A stretch of DNA of 6,277 bases, taken from the NCBI GenBank assembly GCA_934277865.1, contig CAKQVW010000178.1:1-6277 (forward strand), read 5' to 3'. Every line of letters starts with the position of its first letter. Position 1 is the first letter of the stretch. A model generated the notes under the pieces. The model worked only from the letters and a program-made list of their open reading frames with translations. It had not been told where the DNA came from and ran no database searches. The translations under genes and the position numbers were made by a program. This document shows, piece by piece, positions 1 through 5,684 of the stretch. This DNA is from an uncultured Pseudobdellovibrionaceae bacterium. Its GTDB lineage: Bacteria > Bdellovibrionota > Bdellovibrionia > Bdellovibrionales > JAMPXM01.

Positions 1-249
1 ATCACAGGCCGTGAAGTGTGGGCCTCTGGCGGTATTCGCAGCGGGCTGGATGGGGCAAAGGCTCTAAAACTTGGAGCGAAGGCCGTTGGATTTGCGCAGC
101 CGATTTTGGCGGCGGCTTTGGCGGGAGAAGAGTGTTTGCTTCAAGTCATGGAGCGTTTTGATTACGAACTAAAGACAGTTCTATTCTGCACGGGCACGAG
201 AGATTTGGAATCTTTCGTCGAGACGGCACACTTGGTTTCGAAAGGTTAG
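1..249 (+). CDS. fni: Type 2 isopentenyl-diphosphate delta-isomerase, C-terminal part (5' end outside window)
   Basis: The reading frame is open from the first base to a TAG at 247-249, giving 82 visible residues; the N-terminal part lies upstream of the window. The fragment begins ITGREVWASGGIRSGLDGAK and continues through ALKLGAKAVGFAQPIL. This is the FMN-phosphate-binding end of the TIM barrel in type 2 (flavin-dependent) IPP isomerases: the SGGIR loop followed by the LGA-x-x-VG strand. The family interconverts IPP and DMAPP in the cytosol using reduced FMN and NAD(P)H. Related FMN barrels such as lactate oxidase share a GGIR-type loop, so the fragment alone is not fully specific. Its position 6 nt before HMG-CoA reductase, in a mevalonate operon that otherwise lacks an isomerase, makes Fni the strong choice. 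Confidence 0.9.
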   Translation: MTGREVWASGGIRSGLDGAKALKLGAKAVGFAQPILAAALAGEECLLQVMERFDYELKTVLFCTGTRDLESFVETAHLVSKG

Positions 250-255
250 GGCGAA

Positions 256-1662
256 ATGGAACACACGTCGGTGGATGCAAACAAAGCAGGGCAGAAAAAT
301 GCCTACCAAGCGATGAGCCACAAACACGAGATAGCGGCCTCTCGCGAAGATTCCCAGGTGGAAACGTCGGCGCTGGCCGGGTTTGGCAAGCTTTCGCAAG
401 AAGAACGTTATGCGAAGCTGGTCGAGATCGGCGCGCTCACAGCTTCTGAAGCTCAGCATCTGAAAGCCGGTGGGCTGAAGGATTTGACGTTAGCAGAAAA
501 GTTCATTGAAAACGTCATCGGTTACTTTCAGGTGCCGATGGGGATTGCGACCAACTTTCGTATTGATGGCCGCGATGTTGTGATTCCCTTGGCGGTCGAA
601 GAAACGTCGATCGTCGCGGCGGCCAGCAAGACAGCAAAGTGGGTTCGCGAAGTCGGTGAGATCACGACCGAGACGCTTGGTGAGTTGATCATCGGTCAAA
701 TTCAAATTGCGCGCGTTCGCGACATCGCGGGGTTGCGTGCAAAACTTCAAGACGCGAAGCCCGAGTTTATCAAGCTGGCCAATCGTGATGTGGCCCATGG
801 GCTGGTGGCTCGAGGTGGCGGTGTGGAAGACATCGTGCTTCGTGAGATCGACCGACCCGATGGCGAAAAAATGGCGGTGATCCATGTGCACGCAAATCCG
901 TGTGATGCGATGGGTGCCAACATCATCAATCAAGTTTGTGAATATCTGAAAGGTCCGATCCAAGAGCTGACGGGCGAAACTGTGACCATGTGTATCTTGT
1001 CGAATCTGGTCGACACGAAACTCACCCGCGCCAAGGTCGTGATCCATGACATCGAAGAAGATCTTGGAAAGCGGATTGAAGAGGCGTCGCTTTTTGCCAA
1101 TCTCGATCCGTACCGAGCAGCGACCAATAACAAAGGTGTCATGAATGGGATTGATCCCATCTTGATTGCGACTGGAAACGACTGGCGCGCGGTCGAGGCG
1201 GGTGTGCACGCTTACGCGGCTCGTTCTGGACAATATCGTTCGATCACGACCTGGACGTATCAGGGCGGGAAGTTGATTGGTGTCCTCGAGGCGCCGATTG
1301 TGGTTGGGACAGTGGGCGGCGTCACCAAGTTGCATCCGACGGCTCAGATGTCGCTTAGCATGTTGAAGGTCTCATCGGCGTCCGAACTTTCTCGAATCTG
1401 TGCGGCGGTTGGACTGGTGCAAAACCTCGGTGCACTGAAGGCGCTCACGACGGTTGGAATTATCGAAGGCCACATGAAGCTTCATATTCGCAATCTCACT
1501 CTTGGCGCCGGAGCGTCCGAGCGGGAAGTGCCGCTCGTGCAAAAGCGGTTGGAAGAAATCTTGATGATGACCAAGCGAATCTCGCTGCAGAATGCGGTCG
1601 AGGTTTTGCGTGAAATTCGAGGAGCTGTGCCAGTGGGTTCTGGTACGAGCGCGCTGACCTGA
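256..1662 (+). CDS. mvaA: Class II hydroxymethylglutaryl-CoA reductase
   Basis: 468 residues. The enzyme reduces HMG-CoA to mevalonate in two NAD(P)H steps (or runs the reverse direction), in the cytosol; no membrane segment is visible. Family landmarks in order: ENVIGYFQVPMGIATNF at 85-101, the usual class II N-terminal signature; VEETSIVAAAS at 114-124 with the likely catalytic Glu116; DAMGANIIN at 217-225, the dinucleotide-binding stretch; NNKGVMNGID at 291-300 with Lys293; GNDWRAVE at 307-314 with Asp309; and GHMKLHIRNL at 405-414 with His406. All four expected catalytic residues are therefore present. Class II enzymes are usually near 430 residues, so this one has about 40 extra polar residues at the N-terminus. 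The ATG at 256 lies 6 nt after the fni stop, with AAAGG at 241-245 or AGGG at 248-251 as a possible ribosome binding site. An internal ATG at 313 (residue 20) is an alternative. The gene ends in a TGATG overlap with the next kinase. Confidence 0.96.
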   Translation: MEHTSVDANKAGQKNAYQAMSHKHEIAASREDSQVETSALAGFGKLSQEERYAKLVEIGALTASEAQHLKAGGLKDLTLAEKFIENVIGYFQVPMGIATNFRIDGRDVVIPLAVEETSIVAAASKTAKWVREVGEITTETLGELIIGQIQIARVRDIAGLRAKLQDAKPEFIKLANRDVAHGLVARGGGVEDIVLREIDRPDGEKMAVIHVHANPCDAMGANIINQVCEYLKGPIQELTGETVTMCILSNLVDTKLTRAKVVIHDIEEDLGKRIEEASLFANLDPYRAATNNKGVMNGIDPILIATGNDWRAVEAGVHAYAARSGQYRSITTWTYQGGKLIGVLEAPIVVGTVGGVTKLHPTAQMSLSMLKVSSASELSRICAAVGLVQNLGALKALTTVGIIEGHMKLHIRNLTLGAGASEREVPLVQKRLEEILMMTKRISLQNAVEVLREIRGAVPVGSGTSALT

Positions 1663-2771
1663 TGGGGGTAGGCGGTCCTGATCCTGCCAAGTCGTACGAG
1701 GTGATGATCCCGGGAAAAACATTTCTCGTGGGCGAGTACTTGGCCCTGGAAGGTGGACCGTCGGTGGTCGCCAACACTCATCCCAGTTTTCGATTTCGTT
1801 GGACGCTCGAGCAGGCCGACGGTGGTGCGGCTCGGATCGAACATGGCTTTCATCCCGAGAGCCCAGCAGGAAAATTTTTAAATCGGCTCAATGCTTCGCG
1901 CCTTCTTGGAACGGAGAAGGCCACCATTGAATTTCATGATCCACACTATGGAAAAGGTGGATTAGGTGCTTCCACGGCCGAGTTTCTGGGGGCTTGGGTT
2001 TTTGAAAGATGGGCGACCGAGTTTGAGCACGCGGACATTCGAGATCATCGTGAACTTGTTGAATCATTAGCTAATCATCTCGGTGAGGTCGCGCCACTTT
2101 GGAAATCCGAAAGATATGGCTCGGCCCGATTCCGTGACCTTTTGGATAGCTATCGACTGGTTGTCGAAACCGGATCGGGCGCTGACCTTGTCTCCCAGGC
2201 GGCTGGTGGAATCGCGGTTTGGGACGGTGTCGCCGATCAGATGCGGAAATTCACTTGGCCATTTTCGGAGCTCTCGATGACGCTTCTGAAGACCGGTCGA
2301 AAGCTGCAAACACATCGTTATCTGGCGGAATCAGTTCAGGGCGGGGGAATGCCTTCGTCGATGTCGACCAGCGTGGGGCTTAAGCCGCTTGAGCCGGACT
2401 TTGTCGAAGACATGAGAGAATGGGTGCGAGAGGCCATTCAGGGCTTAGCATTTTCCGATGCGGACCGCTTTATCGCGGCGGTTCGAGGAACAGGACGGGC
2501 ACTGGCGAACACGGGTCGTGTGGCGTCTCACACATCGACCATTTTGGATGAACTCTCGGAGGAATCGGAGATTCGTGCGGCCAAAGGCTGCGGGGCGATG
2601 GGTTCGGACGTGATTTTGGTTCTGCACGATGGCTCGCGGCAAGCGAGTGCGAAACTCTTGGACTTGCAGGCGCGACATGGTCTCGAACTGGCGGCCACGG
2701 AGAATGATCTCCAACTTGCGAGTCTGCAGATTTCCAATGCGCAGGAGTCGGAATTAGGGATGTCGGTATGA
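1662..2771 (+). CDS. mvaK2: GHMP-family kinase, probable phosphomevalonate kinase (ERG8-like)
   Basis: 369 residues. It is predicted to phosphorylate 5-phosphomevalonate to 5-diphosphomevalonate with ATP in the cytosol. GHMP motif 1 is IPGKTFLVGEYLALEGGPSV at 16-35, whose GEY-x-x-LEGGP form is typical of phosphomevalonate kinases. Motif 2 is GKGGLGASTAEF at 97-108, the phosphate-binding loop. A GSGADLVSQAAGG segment at 171-183 matches the conserved Ser-Gly-Ala-Asp region of ERG8-type enzymes. Motif 3 is KGCGAMGSDVILVL at 308-321. The start overlaps the HMG-CoA reductase stop by one base (TGATG), with no convincing Shine-Dalgarno sequence upstream, so translation probably depends on coupling. 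A later ATG at 1704 would remove the strand before motif 1 and is unlikely. Family membership is clear. The exact substrate is inferred from the motif form and from the neighbours supplying mevalonate kinase and the decarboxylase. Confidence 0.85.
   Translation: MGVGGPDPAKSYEVMIPGKTFLVGEYLALEGGPSVVANTHPSFRFRWTLEQADGGAARIEHGFHPESPAGKFLNRLNASRLLGTEKATIEFHDPHYGKGGLGASTAEFLGAWVFERWATEFEHADIRDHRELVESLANHLGEVAPLWKSERYGSARFRDLLDSYRLVVETGSGADLVSQAAGGIAVWDGVADQMRKFTWPFSELSMTLLKTGRKLQTHRYLAESVQGGGMPSSMSTSVGLKPLEPDFVEDMREWVREAIQGLAFSDADRFIAAVRGTGRALANTGRVASHTSTILDELSEESEIRAAKGCGAMGSDVILVLHDGSRQASAKLLDLQARHGLELAATENDLQLASLQISNAQESELGMSV
2756..2760 (+). promoter_or_regulatory. Ribosome binding site of the diphosphomevalonate decarboxylase gene
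   Basis: AGGGA lies 7 nt before the ATG at 2768, inside the last codons of the upstream kinase. It supports this start, whose ATG shares bases with the kinase TGA (ATGA). Confidence 0.6.
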
Positions 2772-3874
2772 GTGAATGGGTTGTAGCAGAAGCACCGTCA
2801 AATATTGCGCTGATTAAGTACATGGGAAAGGTCGCCGATCCGACAGCAAATCGTTCGGCGAATGCGTCGCTGTCTTGGACACTGGGGCACTTAAAAACTC
2901 GTGTTCGTGTTCGGTGGGAAACGGCTGCAGGTGTGAAAAGACTTTGGCGGCCGCTTTCGTCGTCACAAGAAGCCGGCTGGCACGCTCCTGAGCTTTCTGC
3001 TTCCGGACAGGAGCGCTACTTGCGCCATGCGGATCGTTGTTTGGTTCGTATTCGAGCCCACATGGAAGCTCAGGGCGAGAAGGTCCTTGGAGAAAGTGAC
3101 GGGGAGTCCACGTTGGTTGTGGAAAGTGCCAATGGATTTCCAGCGGACTGTGGCCTTGCGAGTTCGGCCTCAAGCTTTGCTGCCCTGACGCTGGCAATGG
3201 CCAAGCTCCTTGGAATGAAATCGGAGACCGAGGAAAATCGTCGATGGCTGGCGAATCTTTCGCGCGAGGGATCGGGATCATCTTGTCGGTCGCTTTTCAC
3301 ACCGTGGTCGGTTTGGGGGCCAGAGGGCGCAAGCGGTGTTCCGGGTCTTCCTGAAGAGTCTGCGATTCGCCACCTGGCACTGATTGTCGACGAGAAAAAA
3401 AAGCTGGTGTCGAGCAGTGAGGCTCACGTTCGAGTGACGACGTCTGATCTTTTTGAAGGCCGCATTGCGCGAGCTGAGCGCCGATTGGGAGAACTTCTCA
3501 AGCTGCTTTCAGAAAATGGGGGCAAACCATCGGTCGCCACTTGGAACCAAGCATGTGAGCTCACCTGGATCGAATTCTGGGATATGCATGCGCTTTTTGA
3601 AACGGCGAAACCGCCCTTTGGTTATTTCACTTCTGGCACGATGCAGGTTTTAGAGTGGATTCGCAGTTATAAAGAACGAGCCGAACACGAACGTGGCGCT
3701 GTGGGCGCACGTCTGCCGATGGTCACGATGGATGCGGGACCCAATATTCATCTGCTGCTGTGGCAAGACGGAGAATTGGACAAAAAGGCGGCACAAAGTT
3801 TCGTTGCGGAATTGGACGGATTCCTGAAGTCTTCTGGGTCGGCTCGTCTGATTGATTCGGAAAGCTTCAGGTAG
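2768..3874 (+). CDS. mvaD: Diphosphomevalonate decarboxylase
   Basis: 368 residues. The enzyme carries out ATP-dependent decarboxylation and dehydration of 5-diphosphomevalonate to isopentenyl diphosphate in the cytosol. Family features: APSNIALIKYMGK at 9-21, matching the usual IxxIKYWGK; SANASLSWTL at 30-39; LSASGQERYLRHADR at 76-90; GLASSASSFAAL at 129-140, the GHMP phosphate-binding motif; LSREGSGSSCRSLF at 164-177; KKLVSSSEAH at 211-220; and TMDAGPNIHLL at 320-330 with the catalytic Asp322. The length is slightly above the usual 320-340 residues. Two deviations stand out at the N-terminal motif: Trp is replaced by Met (IKYMGK), and the usual KRD is KVAD. The ATG overlaps the preceding TGA by 4 nt and has a good AGGGA site 7 nt upstream. 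Phosphomevalonate decarboxylase activity is a less likely alternative, because the operon encodes its own phosphomevalonate kinase. Confidence 0.93.
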   Translation: MSEWVVAEAPSNIALIKYMGKVADPTANRSANASLSWTLGHLKTRVRVRWETAAGVKRLWRPLSSSQEAGWHAPELSASGQERYLRHADRCLVRIRAHMEAQGEKVLGESDGESTLVVESANGFPADCGLASSASSFAALTLAMAKLLGMKSETEENRRWLANLSREGSGSSCRSLFTPWSVWGPEGASGVPGLPEESAIRHLALIVDEKKKLVSSSEAHVRVTTSDLFEGRIARAERRLGELLKLLSENGGKPSVATWNQACELTWIEFWDMHALFETAKPPFGYFTSGTMQVLEWIRSYKERAEHERGAVGARLPMVTMDAGPNIHLLLWQDGELDKKAAQSFVAELDGFLKSSGSARLIDSESFR

Positions 3875-3884
3875 GTTTCATCGC

Positions 3885-4826
3885 ATGTCGCCCAACGGTT
3901 TTGGTTCTAGTGAAAAGTTTCAGGTGCGAGTTCATGGGAAATGGATCCTGGCGGGGGAGCACGCGGTGCTTCGTGGTTCGCCAGCCATCGCATTTCCCGT
4001 CTATGGGAAAGCACTTTCCCTTAGTTGGGACAACACACCTCTAAGCGGGCAAGACAGGCCGTTTCGCGCCGAGTTTCGTGGCGATCGTGGGCAAGAGTTT
4101 CAGCTGCTTTTTTCTGGCGTCTTTGACCGTGCACTTGAAATCCTGGGTCGCTCTGCTGACATGTCTTTGAAACGTGGCGAATTTGTTGTCGAGAGCACGC
4201 TGCCGGTAGGCGCGGGACTCGGTGCATCGGCTGCGCTTTCCGTTGCTGTTGGTCGATGGTTTCAAGCGCAAGGCCTGATTGAAGCTTCGCGCCTGTTTGA
4301 ATTCTGCCGAGAGATTGAAAACCTGTTTCACGGTGAGTCCAGTGGTGTTGATGTAGCGGTGGCGATTGAAAATCGAGGCCTCTTGTTTTCGCGTGGTGCA
4401 GGATTCGAGGCGTTTGATCCCATGTGGAACCCGACTTGGTACATCAGTTATTCAGGAGCTCGCGGCATCACATCGGAATGTGTGAACAAGGTGAAAGATT
4501 TAATCGCACGTGATCCTGCTTTGGGCGCACGCCTTGATGGTCACATGCGGGAAGCCGTTACCATGGCGCATGAGAGTTTGCTCTCAACGAGCTTTGCTTC
4601 GGGCTTTGAGGCTTTGGCCGAGTCTATTCGTTTGGCCCGGTCCTGTTTCGAGGGCTGGGGCTTAACAGGCGGTGAACTGGGGCGACACATGCGATGGCTT
4701 GAAGAGTCCGGAGCGACGGCAGTGAAGCCGACAGGCTCTGGTGGCGGGGGCTTTGCCTTAAGCCTGTGGCGAGAACGCCCAGCTGCGGAAATTGAACGTC
4801 AGCTGATTCCGGTCTTTAAAGTCTAG
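3885..4826 (+). CDS. mvaK1: Mevalonate kinase
   Basis: 313 residues from the ATG at 3885. The enzyme phosphorylates mevalonate to 5-phosphomevalonate with ATP in the cytosol. GHMP motif 1 is VHGKWILAGEHAVLRGSPAI at 16-35 with the active-site Lys19; the GEHAVL form is characteristic of mevalonate kinases. Motif 2 is LPVGAGLGASAALSVA at 106-121. IENLFHGESSGVDVAV at 144-159 contains the FHG-x-x-SG-x-D signature with the likely catalytic Asp156. Motif 3 is KPTGSGGGGFALSLW at 281-295. The start lies 10 nt after the mvaD stop, with a modest TAGG at 3872-3875 as ribosome binding site. An in-frame TTG at 3852 would add 11 residues and overlap mvaD, but nothing in the family calls for them. The gene is the last of the + strand operon, and its TAG overlaps the stop of the convergent methyltransferase gene. 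Confidence 0.94.
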   Translation: MSPNGFGSSEKFQVRVHGKWILAGEHAVLRGSPAIAFPVYGKALSLSWDNTPLSGQDRPFRAEFRGDRGQEFQLLFSGVFDRALEILGRSADMSLKRGEFVVESTLPVGAGLGASAALSVAVGRWFQAQGLIEASRLFEFCREIENLFHGESSGVDVAVAIENRGLLFSRGAGFEAFDPMWNPTWYISYSGARGITSECVNKVKDLIARDPALGARLDGHMREAVTMAHESLLSTSFASGFEALAESIRLARSCFEGWGLTGGELGRHMRWLEESGATAVKPTGSGGGGFALSLWRERPAAEIERQLIPVFKV

Positions 4827-5656
4827 CGTTTGGCCCGCAGGGTCTTTTCATAATAGTCGTACATGGCGATTCCGCCGCTGACGGCGGCGTTGAGCGAATT
4901 GACGTGCGCAAGGTGCGGGATGTTCACACGAAGGCCTTCGGCTGCGTCTGGCACGCCACGCCCCTCTTCGCCAATCAGCACGATGGGATTTTGCGGCCAG
5001 TTGAAGGTGTGCAGCGGTTCGCCCTCAAGATCAAGAGTCACGAGACGAGTCTGAAAGGCCTCTGGTAGGCCACGAAGCGACGCAATGCTTGGTCCTTGAA
5101 AGCACTTGAGATCAAAGACATGTCCCATTGAGCCACGCACGGTCCGTGCGTGATAGGGGTGGGCGGCTTCTTTAAGTGTCACCAGGTTTTTGAAGCCAAA
5201 TGCCGAGGCCGAACGAATCAGCGCTCCGAGGTTGGCTGGATTTTGGGTGGCGGTGACCAGCGTTGGCCCGTTTGGCTCTTTGACCTCAGAGAGTTTTGCC
5301 AGGTGGGGTTTGACGAACGCCGCCATTGCATCCGGTACACCAACAGGATCCAGGTCATCGAAGAGTTTGTCGAGCAGGCTGATACGGGTGATCGGGCTTT
5401 CAAATCGACGAGTGAACAATTCGAGCCCAAGCTTGGCGTTGTGAGAAGGTTCGGCGCTGGTCATGGTCGAGTAAAAGGACTCTCTCGCGATCAGATTTTT
5501 TAGTACGAGGCTTGGTGTGCGAGTCAGCAGTTCGTGGATCAACTTGAGCCCATGCACCAGCACGAAGTCACCCCGGCCGTCGACGCAGGCGGAAAGTGAA
5601 GTGAAGACGTCATTTTGAGAACTTGTGACGGAGACGAGGCTGAGTGGTCGAGACAT
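4823..5656 (-). CDS. TrmH/SpoU-family (SPOUT) RNA 2'-O-methyltransferase
   Basis: 277 residues from the ATG at 5656. The family transfers a methyl group from S-adenosylmethionine to a ribose 2'-OH in rRNA or tRNA, usually as a dimer with a trefoil knot. Motif 1 is TQNPANLGALIRSASAFG at 137-154, with Asn142 and Arg148. RGSMGHVFDL at 174-183 matches the segment after it. Motif 2 is IVLIGEEGRGV at 225-235, with Glu231. Motif 3 is IPHLAHVNSLNAAVSGGIAM at 246-265, with the SLN core. The first 120 residues contain FVLVHGLKLIHELL, like the substrate-binding N-terminal domain of RlmB- and TsnR-type enzymes, but otherwise look divergent, so the RNA target cannot be assigned. The frame is open up to 5707, but a GGAG site fits the ATG at 5656 and avoids overlap with the upstream gene; an ATG at 5671 is also possible. 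It lies 28 nt after the hydrolase gene on the same strand, probably in the same transcript. Confidence 0.9.
   Translation of the reverse strand: MSRPLSLVSVTSSQNDVFTSLSACVDGRGDFVLVHGLKLIHELLTRTPSLVLKNLIARESFYSTMTSAEPSHNAKLGLELFTRRFESPITRISLLDKLFDDLDPVGVPDAMAAFVKPHLAKLSEVKEPNGPTLVTATQNPANLGALIRSASAFGFKNLVTLKEAAHPYHARTVRGSMGHVFDLKCFQGPSIASLRGLPEAFQTRLVTLDLEGEPLHTFNWPQNPIVLIGEEGRGVPDAAEGLRVNIPHLAHVNSLNAAVSGGIAMYDYYEKTLRAKR
4832..4848 (+). terminator. Possible weak intrinsic terminator of the mevalonate operon
   Basis: GGCCC (4832-4836), loop GCA, GGGTC (4840-4844) forms a 5-bp stem with one G-U pair, followed directly by TTTT at 4845-4848. It starts 6 nt after the mevalonate kinase stop, where a terminator would be expected, but lies within the last codons of the convergent gene. 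The stem is short and the T tract brief, so it may only reduce read-through. Confidence 0.35.
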
Positions 5657-5665
5657 TAAAGAGAT

Positions 5666-5669
5666 CTCC
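5666..5669 (-). promoter_or_regulatory. Ribosome binding site of the SPOUT methyltransferase gene
   Basis: On the - strand GGAG (part of GGAGAT) lies 9 nt before the ATG at 5656. It favours this start over ATG codons at 5671 and 5707 that are open in the same frame. Confidence 0.6.
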
Positions 5670-5684
5670 ATGTTCCAGTGTTCG

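Noticed and set aside
490..1335. A 281-codon open frame on the - strand
   Set aside because: It lies wholly inside the HMG-CoA reductase gene, has a His/Arg/Asp-rich composition typical of antisense reading of GC-rich codons, shows no recognisable motif, and the + strand gene has all its catalytic residues.
2814..3281. A 155-codon open frame on the - strand
   Set aside because: It is antisense to the decarboxylase, Pro/Ser-rich, and has no family motif or ribosome binding site that I can see.
3852..3884. TTG start extending mevalonate kinase by 11 residues
   Set aside because: The added residues overlap mvaD and precede the conserved first strand without any family counterpart; the ATG at 3885 is well placed after the mvaD stop.
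4872..4887. Perfect 6-bp GC hairpin CCGCCG-CTGA-CGGCGG
   Set aside because: No T tract follows on either strand, and it encodes the conserved SLNAAVSGG region of the methyltransferase, so codon constraint explains it better than a terminator.
5150..5503. A 117-codon open frame on the + strand
   Set aside because: It is antisense to the methyltransferase, whose SPOUT motifs show that the - strand is the coding one.
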